Shown one piece after another: positions 16,936-25,487 of a stretch of DNA of 46,847 nucleotides. The notes under the pieces are model-generated. The model saw nothing but the letters and a program-made list of their open reading frames with translations. It did not search any database and was not told where the DNA came from. Source of the stretch: Solimonas variicoloris DSM 15731 (lineage in GTDB: Bacteria; Pseudomonadota; Gammaproteobacteria; Nevskiales; Nevskiaceae); assembly GCF_000382285.1 (NCBI RefSeq), contig NZ_KB907946.1:1-46847 (forward strand). Reading direction: 5' to 3'. Position 1 is the stretch's first letter, and every line of letters starts with the position of its first letter. Made by a program: the position numbers and the translations under genes.

Positions 16936-17119
16936 CTGTTCAACCTTTCCTTATCTCTTCGGCTGCCAGGCAGCCGCGCTGATGAACGACGAAGGGTGAG
17001 CTTCGCCTGCCGCGGGCAGGATGATGGCCTCTGCAAAAAGCTCGGCGTTCGCACGGCGTCTCCACAAAGGTAACGACCTGCGCCCGGCCCTACTCTAGCG
17101 CAACCGCATGCCGCGACAA
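16936..17119 (-). promoter_or_regulatory. Candidate csp promoter and long 5' leader
   Basis: On the minus strand TTGTCG (17119-17114), a 16-base spacer and TAGAGT (17097-17092) resemble a sigma70 promoter. Transcription would start near 17085, making a leader of about 150 bases before the csp ATG. This is similar to the long thermosensing leaders of enterobacterial cspA. I did not find a cold-box consensus. Confidence 0.4.
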
Positions 17120-17202
17120 GCGAGCCCGCGCACACTGCGGCTGTACCCGGGGCGCGACGCATCGCTATGATTCCCGGCCCAGCCGCTGCAGGGAGCGCTG
17201 CA

Positions 17203-17967
17203 ATGAAATCCTGGCACTACGCCACCGTCCTCATCGCCATCCTCGTCGTCGCCTGCGCGACCTCGCCGACCGGCCGCCGCCAGCTGCGCCTGGTCTCCGA
17301 CTCGGAGATGGCGCAAATGGGCGCGACCGCGTTCCAGGAAATGAAGACCAAGACGCCGACCACCAAGGACACGCGCGAGTCTTCGTACGTGCAATGCGTG
17401 GCGCGCGCGATCACCACCGAGGTCGGCGGCACCTGGGAAATCCAGGTCTTCGACTCCAAGGAGGTCAACGCCTTCGCGCTGCCCGGCGGCAAGATCGGCG
17501 TCTATACCGGCCTGCTCAAGGTGGCGACCACGCAAGACCAGCTCGCGGCGGTGATCGGCCACGAAATCAGCCACGTGCTCGCCGGCCACTCGGCGGCGCG
17601 CGTTTCCAACCAGATGGCGGCGCAGTTCGGCACCGTGCTGCTGTCGGCCGGCACCGGCCTGTCGCCCGACCTGATCGGCACCGGCGCGCAGTACCTCGTG
17701 CTGCTGCCGTTCTCGCGCGGCGACGAATCGGAGGCCGACATTCTCGGCATGCAGCTGATGGCGCGCGCCGGCTTCGATCCGGCGCAGGCGATCACGCTGT
17801 GGCAGAACATGTCGAAGGCCAATGGTCAGGGGCCGCCGCAGTTCATGTCGACGCACCCGTCCAACGAAACGCGCATCGCCGATCTGCAGCGCAATCTGCC
17901 GAAGGAGCAGCCGCACTACCAGCAGGCCCGCGCCGCCGGCAAGAAACCGAACTGCGGCACGCCCTGA
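17203..17967 (+). CDS. M48-family zinc metallopeptidase, lipoprotein (LoiP/YcaL-like)
   Basis: This 254-residue precursor has a short lipoprotein signal ending in VVAC (Cys18), so it is probably anchored to the outer membrane facing the periplasm. The zinc site is HEISH (His120, Glu121, His124), with the third ligand Glu in DESEADILG. The NAFALPGGKIGVYTGLL strand before it is typical of M48 oligopeptidase-like proteins. The closing MSTHPSNETRIADLQ block is also typical. Family members degrade misfolded outer-membrane proteins. The ATG at 17203 has GGGAG upstream; an earlier in-frame ATG at 17167 overlaps a TATGAT -10-like box and would spoil the signal peptide. The C-terminal 20 residues are polar and end in a Cys-containing tail. 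Confidence 0.93.
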   Translation: MKSWHYATVLIAILVVACATSPTGRRQLRLVSDSEMAQMGATAFQEMKTKTPTTKDTRESSYVQCVARAITTEVGGTWEIQVFDSKEVNAFALPGGKIGVYTGLLKVATTQDQLAAVIGHEISHVLAGHSAARVSNQMAAQFGTVLLSAGTGLSPDLIGTGAQYLVLLPFSRGDESEADILGMQLMARAGFDPAQAITLWQNMSKANGQGPPQFMSTHPSNETRIADLQRNLPKEQPHYQQARAAGKKPNCGTP

Positions 17968-18135
17968 GCGCCGCGACCGCCGCGGCGCAGGGGCACCTGC
18001 GCGCGATCCGGCTCCGGGCGCCGCGGCGCGGATGCCGGACGCCGGCATGAACAGCGGCGCCGCGCTCCGCGGCGCGAGACGCCGTCGCGACTCCCGGGCG
18101 GCAGCGCCGCAGCGGCGACCCCGCAGGGGCCGGCA

Positions 18136-18141
18136 TAGAAT
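18136..18141 (+). promoter_or_regulatory. Candidate leaderless promoter -10 box for rmuC
   Basis: TAGAAT is followed by eight bases and the rmuC ATG at 18150. No Shine-Dalgarno sequence is present. The box also sits in the small palindrome GGCAT-AGA-ATGCC. Confidence 0.35.
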
Positions 18142-18149
18142 GCCGCCCC

Positions 18150-19574
18150 ATGGACATCGCCCTGTTTCTGATCGCCGCGCTGCTCGGCGCCTTCATCGGC
18201 GGCCTGATCGCCGCCCTGCTGCGGCGGACGCCCGACGCCGCCGCCGCGCTCAAACCCGAACTCGAACGCCTCGAACGCGCGCTGCGTGACGAAGCGGCCG
18301 CGACGCGCCGCGACGCAGCCGAGCTGACGCGCGGCCAGCGCGCCGAGCTCGGCGAGACGCTGACGCGCTTCGGCACGCTGCTGACCCAGCAGCACGAGCA
18401 GCTGCGCGGCACGCTCGCCGAGAAGCTCGACGGCTTCGCCGCCGAGCTGCGCGCACAGAACCAGCGGCTCGCCGACACCCAGCGCCAGCTCGCCGAGGAC
18501 GCGCTCAAGGCGCGCGGCGAGCAGGCCCAGCAGCTCGCCCGCTTCGGCGAGCAGCAGAGTCTGGCGCTGCGCCAGCTGGTCGAGACGCAGACGCAGCAGG
18601 CCGTCGCGCTGCGCACCAGCGTCGACGACAACCTCAAGACCCTGCGCAAGGACAACGAGGACAAACTCGAACAGATGCGGCGCACCGTCGACGAGAAGCT
18701 GCACGAGACCCTGGAGAAGCGCCTCGGCGATTCGTTCAAGCTGGTCAGCGAGCGGCTCGAACTGGTGCACAAGGGCCTCGGCGAGATGCAGACGCTGGCC
18801 AGTGGCGTCGGCGATCTCAAGCGCGTGCTGACCAACGTCAAGACGCGCGGCGGCTGGGGCGAGGTGCAGCTCGAAAGCATCCTCGAACAGATGTTCACGA
18901 TCGAGCAGTACGCCAAGGGCGTGATGACCAAGCCCGGCAGCCGCGAGGCGGTCGACTTCGCGATCCGCCTGCCCGGCCGCGGCGAGGGCGAGTCGCCGGT
19001 CTGGCTGCCGATCGACGCCAAGTTTCCGCGCGAGGACTACGAACGCCTGCTCGACGCGCAGGAGCGCGCCGACGTCGAAGCCGCGCGACTCGCCGGCGCG
19101 CAGCTCGAACGCGCCGTGCGCCTGCAGGCGAAGTCGATCAGCGACAAGTACATCGGCCCGCCGCAGACCACCGACTTCGCGGTGCTGTTCCTGCCGACCG
19201 AAGGACTCTACGCCGAGGTGATCCGCCGCCCCGGCATCGTCGATGCGCTGCAGCGCGAGCACCGCGTCGTCGTCGCCGGCCCGACCACGCTGACGGCGCT
19301 GCTCAACAGCCTGCAGATGGGCTTCCGCACGCTGGCGATCGAGCAGCGTTCGAGCGAAGTCTGGCGCGTGCTCGGCGCGGTCAAGACCGAGTTCGCCAAG
19401 TTCGGCGACGTGCTCGACAAGGTGCAGAAGAAACTCGACGAAGCCAGCAAGCAGATCGAGCAGACCGGCGTGCGCTCGCGCGCGATCACGCGCCAGCTGC
19501 GCGAGGTCGAGGCGCTGCCGGCCGGCGAAAGCGAAAGCCTGCTGGCAGCGCCGTCCGACGAAACGGATGCCTGA
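18150..19574 (+). CDS. rmuC: DNA recombination protein RmuC homolog
   Basis: The 474-residue protein begins with one membrane helix (about residues 4-26). A long Glu/Arg/Gln-rich coiled-coil to about residue 190 follows, then the RmuC domain. Diagnostic blocks are VGDLKRVLTNVKTRGGWGEV, LPIDAKFPREDYERLLDAQE and KYIGPPQTTDFAVLFLPTEG. The E. coli protein limits inversion at short inverted repeats, and the C-terminal domain resembles restriction-endonuclease folds. The biochemical activity is still not settled. The gene is transcribed alone and ends 88 bp before a perfect bidirectional terminator shared with the convergent phoX gene. Confidence 0.95.
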   Translation: MDIALFLIAALLGAFIGGLIAALLRRTPDAAAALKPELERLERALRDEAAATRRDAAELTRGQRAELGETLTRFGTLLTQQHEQLRGTLAEKLDGFAAELRAQNQRLADTQRQLAEDALKARGEQAQQLARFGEQQSLALRQLVETQTQQAVALRTSVDDNLKTLRKDNEDKLEQMRRTVDEKLHETLEKRLGDSFKLVSERLELVHKGLGEMQTLASGVGDLKRVLTNVKTRGGWGEVQLESILEQMFTIEQYAKGVMTKPGSREAVDFAIRLPGRGEGESPVWLPIDAKFPREDYERLLDAQERADVEAARLAGAQLERAVRLQAKSISDKYIGPPQTTDFAVLFLPTEGLYAEVIRRPGIVDALQREHRVVVAGPTTLTALLNSLQMGFRTLAIEQRSSEVWRVLGAVKTEFAKFGDVLDKVQKKLDEASKQIEQTGVRSRAITRQLREVEALPAGESESLLAAPSDETDA

Positions 19575-19661
19575 TCGGCAGGCTCCGGCCGCGCAGCCGG
19601 CACGCTGAACTGCCAGGGCGCCGCCGCGCCCTCGCGGTGATTCTTGCGCGATGCCGCGCGC

Positions 19662-19703
19662 CGGACACGAAAAAGGGCGCCGCAGCGCCCTTTTTCGTGT
19701 CCG
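19662..19703. terminator. Bidirectional Rho-independent terminator between rmuC and phoX
   Basis: A perfect 19-bp inverted repeat has a four-base loop (CGCA at 19681-19684). Each arm contains GGGCGC next to an A/T5 run, so U-rich tails arise on both strands. It lies between the convergent stops of rmuC and phoX. Confidence 0.93.
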
Positions 19704-19712
19704 CGATCCGAC

Positions 19713-21524
19713 TCAGGCGCCGACCGGCTTGCCGTCCTGGCGACGCACGACGACCGTCGACGAGCGCGGCGGCAGCTCGGCGCTCGGCCAGCTGCCGTTC
19801 GGGTGCTGGATGTTGATGAAGAAGGTCTTCAGATCCGGCGTGTAGGCGATGCCGGTGATCTCGCAGCCCTGCGGACCGACCAGGAAGCGCTTCGACTCGC
19901 GCGTGGTCTGGTCGATCGCGTACATGGCGTTGTGGCCGAACACGTCGACGTTGGTCTTGCCGGAGACGCCGGAGCTGCCCGGCACCGACATGTCGGTCTG
20001 CACCCACAGGCGGTTCTCCGGATCGACGCGGATGCCGTCCGGGCTCGAGAAGGTGTCGCCGTTGATGTCGCCGACCAGATTGCCGGTCTCGTTGGCCAGC
20101 GACGGGTCGCCGGCGAGCAGGAAGATCTCCCACTCGAAGCTCGTCGCGTCCGGCGCGTCGCCGGCTTCCTTCCACTTGATGATCGAACCGTGGCGGTTCG
20201 ACACGCGCGGGTTGGCGGCGTCGGTGACCTTGCGGCCGGAGTTGTTGGTCAGCGTCGCGTAGACGGTCTTGTCCGGACCGACGGCGATCCATTCCGGACG
20301 GTCCATCAGCGTCGCGCCGGCGACGCGCGCCGCGGCCTTGGTGTTGATCAGCACATCGGCCTGCGTCGCGAAATCGATGGTGGCCGGCGTCTGCGAGCCC
20401 TGCGTGGTGTTGCCCGGATCGGTGGCGCCGACGACCAGGCCGTTCTGGCCCTGCACCAGCGCGATCCAGTCGCCGCTGCCGTCGGCGTTGAAGCGCGCCG
20501 CGTACAGCGTGCCCTCATCGAGCAGATTAGTGTTGGCGGCGCGGTCGTTCGGATTGACCTTGGCGTTCGGCACGAACTTGTAGATGCAGCCCGGCGTGCT
20601 GTCGTCGCCGAGGTAGACGGCCAGCGTGTTGTCGCTGCCGAGCAGGTAGGCGGTGTTCTCGTGGTCGAAGCGGCCGAGCGCGGTGCGCTTGACCGGCAGG
20701 CCGGCGAGCTCGCCGCGCGGGTCGATCTCGACGACCCAGCCGTAGCCGAGTTCCGGCTGCGAGGGATCGAAGTAGTTCTCGGTGGTTTCCTCGCAGGTCA
20801 GATACGTGCCCCACGGCGTCGCGCCGCTCGCGCAGTTGTTGAGCGTGCCGACCACGGTGCCGCCGACCGCGGCCGCGGCCGGGCCGCTGACGCGGTACAG
20901 GGTGTTGCCGGTGTAGCGCTTGTTGTACGGCGAGTTCTTCTTGACCTGCCACTTGCCGTTCGAAGCAAGCTCGACCTCGATCACCGAAACGCCGACCGCG
21001 GACAGGGCGATGCGCTTCTGCTCTCTGGTTTCCAGCGCATCGACGCCGCTCAGCATGATGGTGTCGTCGTAGTTCTCGTGGTTGATCGCCAGCAGGCCGC
21101 CCTTGTTCGGGTTGACGCCCGGCAGCTCGAAGAAGTGCATGCCGTCGTGGTTGCCGCCGGCCTGCAGCTCGGTCTCGGCCGAGGACTGCGGCGTACCGGC
21201 GTAGGCGACGGCGCCGGCGGCGACCGCGTCACCGGCCGAGAACATGACCTCGACGGTATAGCCTTCGGGCACCGTCACCGTGTCGAGCGTGTTGGCGTCG
21301 ACGGCCTTGAAGCCGACGTTGTAGTCGGCCGACGACGAACCGTTGTCGTCGTCGCTGCAGCCGCTCAGGCCGGCGACGCCGAACACGGCGAGCAGCGAGG
21401 CGCCGAGGCCGCCCTTGAGTACCGTGCGGCGGCTGAGCGAGGCGCGGACGATGTCGTCGAGCATCTGCCCTTCGACGTGGATGGGGGCTTGCGGCTTGCG
21501 GTGTTGATCGGTGAGGTGCGACAT
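19713..21524 (-). CDS. phoX: PhoX-type alkaline phosphatase (DUF839), Tat-exported lipoprotein
   Basis: This 603-residue enzyme is of the PhoX family, calcium- and iron-dependent phosphomonoesterases that release phosphate outside the cell. A Tat motif SRRTVLK (residues 31-37) precedes a hydrophobic stretch and LSGC with Cys56, so it is probably folded before export and lipid-anchored. Family blocks include PWGTYLTCEETTENYF (metal-ligand Glu residues), GRFDHENTAYL, SSPDGIRVDPENRLWVQTDM and GCEITGIAYTPDLKTFFINI at the end. The start at 21524 gives the conserved MSHLTDQH leader; the frame extends further without a better start. I saw no Pho-box upstream, and no pho genes are nearby, so phosphate control is unproven. 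Confidence 0.92.
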   Translation of the reverse strand: MSHLTDQHRKPQAPIHVEGQMLDDIVRASLSRRTVLKGGLGASLLAVFGVAGLSGCSDDDNGSSSADYNVGFKAVDANTLDTVTVPEGYTVEVMFSAGDAVAAGAVAYAGTPQSSAETELQAGGNHDGMHFFELPGVNPNKGGLLAINHENYDDTIMLSGVDALETREQKRIALSAVGVSVIEVELASNGKWQVKKNSPYNKRYTGNTLYRVSGPAAAAVGGTVVGTLNNCASGATPWGTYLTCEETTENYFDPSQPELGYGWVVEIDPRGELAGLPVKRTALGRFDHENTAYLLGSDNTLAVYLGDDSTPGCIYKFVPNAKVNPNDRAANTNLLDEGTLYAARFNADGSGDWIALVQGQNGLVVGATDPGNTTQGSQTPATIDFATQADVLINTKAAARVAGATLMDRPEWIAVGPDKTVYATLTNNSGRKVTDAANPRVSNRHGSIIKWKEAGDAPDATSFEWEIFLLAGDPSLANETGNLVGDINGDTFSSPDGIRVDPENRLWVQTDMSVPGSSGVSGKTNVDVFGHNAMYAIDQTTRESKRFLVGPQGCEITGIAYTPDLKTFFINIQHPNGSWPSAELPPRSSTVVVRRQDGKPVGA

Positions 21525-21731
21525 GGCTGGCCTGGCTCCGTCGTGCTGGGTTGGTGAGGAAAAAACGATCCCTCGCACGCTAGTCGCCGACGATGAAAAA
21601 CCCGGGACGTTTTGAAGAAGGCCGGGACGGGCGCGCGACAGCCGGCCGACAGACGAGCCGCCGGACGGCGCAGCGGCAGCGTCCCGGAACCCCTAAACTA
21701 CGCGCCCCTCGCCGTCCACCCGCCGCTGTCC

Positions 21732-23114
21732 ATGGCCCGCACCGCCCCCGCCCGCCGCCGCGCCGGCGCTTCCCAGAAGCCCGCCGCCCCGAAAGTCGGC
21801 TTCGTCTCGCTCGGCTGCCCGAAGGCGCTGGTCGATTCGGAGCGCATCCTCACGCAGCTGCGCGCCGAGGGTTATGAGACGACGCCGACCTACGACGCCG
21901 CCGACGTGGTCGTCGTCAACACCTGCGGCTTCATCGACGACGCGGTCGCCGAATCGCTCGACGCGATCGGCGAGGCGATGGCGGAGAACGGCAAGGTCGT
22001 CGTCACCGGCTGCCTCGGCGCCGGCCCGAAGAGCAGCATCGTCCGCGAGAAATTCCCGGACCTCTTGTCGATCAGCGGCCCGCAGGACTACGTGTCGGTG
22101 ATGAACGCGGTGCACGCCGCGGTGCCGCCGGCGCACGATCCGTTCTTCGACCTGCTGCCGCCGCAGGGCATCAAGCTGACGCCGAAGCACTACGCGTATC
22201 TGAAGATTTCCGAAGGCTGCAATCACAAGTGCAGCTTCTGCATCATCCCGTCGATGCGCGGCAAGCTCGCGTCGCGGCCGGTCGGCGAGGTGCTGCTCGA
22301 AGCCGAGAAGCTGGTGAAGTCCGGCGTGCAGGAACTGCTCGTCATCTCGCAGGACACCTCGGCCTACGGCGCGGACCTCAAGTACGCCAAGGGCCGCTGG
22401 CGCGACCAGGAATACGAAACGCGCCTGCTCGGCCTCTGCAACGGCCTGTCCGAGCTCGGCGCCTGGGTGCGCCTGCACTACGTTTATCCGTATCCGCACG
22501 TCGATCAGATCATGCCGCTGATGGCCGAGCGCAAGGTGCTGCCCTACCTCGACGTGCCGTTCCAGCACGCCTCGCCGAAAGTGCTGAAGGCGATGAAGCG
22601 CCCGGCCGCCGCCGAGGACACGCTCGAACGCATCCACGCCTGGCGCAAGATCTGCCCGGACCTGACCATCCGCAGCACCTTCATCGTCGGCTTCCCCGGC
22701 GAGACCGAAAAGGACTTCGAGCTTTTGCTCGACTGGCTCGACGAGGCGCAGCTCGATCGCGTCGGCTGCTTCCGCTACTCGCCGGTCGACGGCGCGACGG
22801 CGAACGCGCTGCCCGGCCAGGTGCCCGACGAGGTCAAGGAAGAGCGCTACCACCGCTTCATGGAGAAGCAGCAGGCGATCAGCGCCGCGAAACTCCAGGA
22901 CAAGATCGGCCAGACCATCGAAGTGTTGGTCGACGAGATCCACGACGACGCCGCCAGCGTCGGCCGCTCCTGGGCCGACGCGCCGGAGATCGACGGCAAG
23001 GTCTACATCAAGGGTCTGGGCACGAGCGGCAAGCTCAAGGCGATGCCCGGCCAGCGCATCAAGGTGAAAGTCGTCGACGCCGACGACTACGATCTGTTCG
23101 CGACGCTGGCCTGA
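21732..23114 (+). CDS. rimO: Ribosomal protein uS12 methylthiotransferase RimO
   Basis: This 460-residue radical-SAM enzyme adds a methylthio group to Asp88 of ribosomal protein S12. It has the three expected parts. The UPF0004 domain has cluster cysteines Cys29 ([12 protein letters not shown]), Cys65 (NTCGFIDD) and Cys94 (TGCLG). The radical-SAM core has Cys163, Cys167 and Cys170 ([12 protein letters not shown], then [10 protein letters not shown]). A C-terminal TRAM domain follows. The CPKALVDSE wording separates RimO from the tRNA enzyme MiaB. The ATG at 21732 starts a short Arg/Ala-rich tail before the first domain; TAAACT about 35 bases upstream could be a -10 box. The gene diverges from phoX. 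Confidence 0.96.
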   Translation: MARTAPARRRAGASQKPAAPKVGFVSLGCPKALVDSERILTQLRAEGYETTPTYDAADVVVVNTCGFIDDAVAESLDAIGEAMAENGKVVVTGCLGAGPKSSIVREKFPDLLSISGPQDYVSVMNAVHAAVPPAHDPFFDLLPPQGIKLTPKHYAYLKISEGCNHKCSFCIIPSMRGKLASRPVGEVLLEAEKLVKSGVQELLVISQDTSAYGADLKYAKGRWRDQEYETRLLGLCNGLSELGAWVRLHYVYPYPHVDQIMPLMAERKVLPYLDVPFQHASPKVLKAMKRPAAAEDTLERIHAWRKICPDLTIRSTFIVGFPGETEKDFELLLDWLDEAQLDRVGCFRYSPVDGATANALPGQVPDEVKEERYHRFMEKQQAISAAKLQDKIGQTIEVLVDEIHDDAASVGRSWADAPEIDGKVYIKGLGTSGKLKAMPGQRIKVKVVDADDYDLFATLA

Positions 23115-23126
23115 GGACGTCGCGCC

Positions 23127-23531
23127 TCAGAGATGCCGCGTCTCGGCCGGCGTCTCCGACCAGCGATTGTGGCGGCCATCGGCGTACCGGATCGGCGCGG
23201 CGATCAGTTCCTCGGCCGTGACATCGTCGAGCGCGCCGAGCTGCACCGAGACGTAATCGCCGCCGATCTGCTCGATGTGGCCGCGCCCGAACGAGCGCAC
23301 GCCGCAATGCCGGCAGAACAGGTGATGCGCGCTGTTCGTGCCGAACTGGTAGTCACTCAGCGCGTCTTCGCCGGCCAGCAGGCGAAAAGCGTCCGGCTTG
23401 ATGATCGCGCTCCAGTTGCGGGTCTTCGTGCAGATCGAGCAATTGCAGCGGCCGGTGCCGGCGCCGAGATCGATGTCGGCCTCGAAGCGGACGGCGCCGC
23501 AGTGACAGCTGCCGTGATAGGTCTTCTTCAT
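23127..23531 (-). CDS. GFA (glutathione-dependent formaldehyde-activating-like) family protein
   Basis: The 134-residue zinc protein has the GFA/CENP-V fold. Structural zinc ligands are seen as [11 protein letters not shown] (Cys9, Cys11), a [10 protein letters not shown] cluster (Cys29, Cys31, Cys34) and [11 protein letters not shown]. The pattern is complete, but the family contains many enzymes and non-enzymes, and glutathione-formaldehyde activity should not be assumed. The ATG at 23531 is preceded by GGAGAG. The stop is 12 bp from the convergent rimO stop. The upstream AEC transporter gene lies on the same strand 103 bp away. Confidence 0.88.
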   Translation of the reverse strand: MKKTYHGSCHCGAVRFEADIDLGAGTGRCNCSICTKTRNWSAIIKPDAFRLLAGEDALSDYQFGTNSAHHLFCRHCGVRSFGRGHIEQIGGDYVSVQLGALDDVTAEELIAAPIRYADGRHNRWSETPAETRHL

Positions 23532-23634
23532 CGCGCTCTCCTGAAGTGGGGTGCCGTCGCAGCGGCACGCACATGCTGGCGCAGCGCTGCTGCCAGCATG
23601 CCGTCAGGAGTGTCGAGGCACCAGGCGCGCGCGC

Positions 23635-24534
23635 TCAGCCGAGCGCCCAGTTCCACAAGGGCACGGTGACGAAACCGAGCAGGGTGCCGACGCCGAGCAG
23701 CGTGTTGGCGACCGGCGGATCGAGGTTGTGCTGGTCGGCGAGGATCGCCGCCGAGACCATCGGCGCCATCGCCGCCTCGAGCACGGCGATCGTCAGCGGC
23801 AGGCCGCGCACGCCGAACAGCAGGCCGAGGCCGAACACGATCGCCGGGATCAGCAGCAGCTTGTAGGCGGCGCCGAGGCCGACCGCGGTGACGCGGTCGC
23901 GGCCCAGATGCAGATGGAAACGCAGGCCGACGACGAACAGCGCGATCGGCGTCAGCGTCTGTGCGATGCGCGCCAGCACCGACTCGATCATCTCCGGCCA
24001 CTGGCCGAGCATGCTGACCACGATCGCCACGACCAGCGCGATGAACGGCGGGAAGAACGCCAAGCGCCGGACGATCTGCGCGGCCTGCGGCCGCTGCCCG
24101 GCGTACAGCGAGGCGACGATGATGCCGCCGGCGGCGAGCGCGATGAAGCAGCCGCCCTGATCGGCGACGACGGCAAGTGCGAGGCCGTCGCGGCCGCGCA
24201 GCGCCTCGACCAGCGGATAGCCGATGAACGAGGTATTGCCGAGGCCGGCGACCAGGATCAGCGCACCGATGCGCTCGCGCGACCAGTTCAGGCGGCGGCC
24301 GAGCCGATCGAACAGCACCCAGGCGAGCCCGAACACCAGCCACTGCGACAGCACCAGATAGATCAGGTGCCGGTCGAAATGCACGCGCGGGATCAGCTCC
24401 AGGATCATCGCCGGCAGCGCCACGTTGATCAGCCACCAGTTGAGGCCGGCGGCGAGCCCGATCGGCGGCCGCGCGTAGCGCGCGACGAGAATGCCCAGCG
24501 TCAGGCAGACGATGAGCAGGACAAAGGAATTCAT
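23635..24534 (-). CDS. AEC (auxin efflux carrier-like) family transporter
   Basis: This 299-residue membrane protein has about ten hydrophobic segments in the two-times-five arrangement of the AEC/BART superfamily. Typical blocks are LNWWLINVALPAMILELIPR after the first helix, LGNTSFIGYPLVEALRGRDG in the middle, and IAVLEAAMAPMVSAAILADQ in the second half, where the conserved proline crosses the unwound helices. Substrates of bacterial members are organic acids or related anions; the one here is unknown. The start at 24534 is preceded by AGGA. The gene diverges from the DJ-1/PfpI gene. Confidence 0.9.
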   Translation of the reverse strand: MNSFVLLIVCLTLGILVARYARPPIGLAAGLNWWLINVALPAMILELIPRVHFDRHLIYLVLSQWLVFGLAWVLFDRLGRRLNWSRERIGALILVAGLGNTSFIGYPLVEALRGRDGLALAVVADQGGCFIALAAGGIIVASLYAGQRPQAAQIVRRLAFFPPFIALVVAIVVSMLGQWPEMIESVLARIAQTLTPIALFVVGLRFHLHLGRDRVTAVGLGAAYKLLLIPAIVFGLGLLFGVRGLPLTIAVLEAAMAPMVSAAILADQHNLDPPVANTLLGVGTLLGFVTVPLWNWALG

Positions 24535-24733
24535 GGCGCGCGATTTTACGCCATGCGCCACGCTTTCACGGCCGCCGCGCACGACGAAACGCGAACTTTC
24601 GGCACCGGATGTTGCCCAAGGAAGAGACGCCCCGGTACGGCCGTCTGGTCGGCGCCGGTGGCGCCGCCCGCGCGAGGCCCCGCGCGCCGGTCTGCCTCGC
24701 ATCGGTTCCACTGCCCCGCACGGAGGAACGTCG

Positions 24734-25486
24734 ATGAACACCCGAAACCGCATAGCCGACGCCGAGCTCGACCGCGAACTCGAAAATACCTTTCCCGCCA
24801 GCGATGCACCTGCCTGGGGCGGCACCGCCGAGGAGAGCCGCCGCCGCACCGCGTCCGCCACGCACGGCCGCAAGTCATCCGGGGCACGGGCGCTCGAAAA
24901 GGGCGGCCTGCACGGCAAGACCTTCGCGATTCTCGCCACCGACGGCTTCGAGCAGTCGGAGCTGATGGAGCCGAAACGCGCGCTGCTGGCGGCCGGCGCG
25001 ACGGTCGAGATCGTCGCGCCGCATCTCGGCACGCTGCGCGGCTGGCGCCGCCACGAGTGGGGCGACGAGGTGGCGGTCGATCTCGACCTGCACGCCGCCA
25101 GCCCGTCGCGCTACGACGGCCTGGTGCTGCCGGGCGGCGTGCTGAACGCCGACACGCTGCGCACCGAGCCGCGCGCGGTCAGCTTCGTGAAGGACTTCTT
25201 CGCCAATGGCAAGCCGGTCGCGGCGATCTGCCACGCGCCGTGGCTGCTGATCGAGGCCGGCGCCGTCGACGGCCGCCGGCTGACGTCCTGGCCGTCGCTG
25301 AAGACCGATCTGCGCAATGCCGGCGGCGAGTGGGTCGACGAAGCGGTGGTGGTCGACGGCACGCTCGTCACCAGCCGCAAGCCGGACGATCTGCCGGCGT
25401 TCAACGCGGCGATGACCGGCCTGTTCGCGCAGCACCAGCGCCGCGCCCAGGCGCGTACCGCGATCGCCGCCGGCGACGTGCCGTAG
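24734..25486 (+). CDS. DJ-1/PfpI family protein with N-terminal FPASD extension
   Basis: This 250-residue protein has a DJ-1/PfpI domain from about residue 60, with the nucleophile-elbow cysteine Cys166 in PVAAICHAPWLL and an acidic partner at Glu78-type position (SELMEP). The segment GWRRHEWGDEVAVDLDL resembles YhbO/PfpI stress proteins with deglycase- or protease-like annotations. The actual reaction is disputed for the family. The first 55 residues are an extension with LDRELENTFPASDAPAW, a short motif also seen as small stand-alone proteobacterial proteins. The ATG at 24734 has GGAGG at good distance. The gene overlaps nothing and meets the convergent regulator gene after 1 bp. Confidence 0.88.
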   Translation: MNTRNRIADAELDRELENTFPASDAPAWGGTAEESRRRTASATHGRKSSGARALEKGGLHGKTFAILATDGFEQSELMEPKRALLAAGATVEIVAPHLGTLRGWRRHEWGDEVAVDLDLHAASPSRYDGLVLPGGVLNADTLRTEPRAVSFVKDFFANGKPVAAICHAPWLLIEAGAVDGRRLTSWPSLKTDLRNAGGEWVDEAVVVDGTLVTSRKPDDLPAFNAAMTGLFAQHQRRAQARTAIAAGDVP

Positions 25487-25487
25487 C

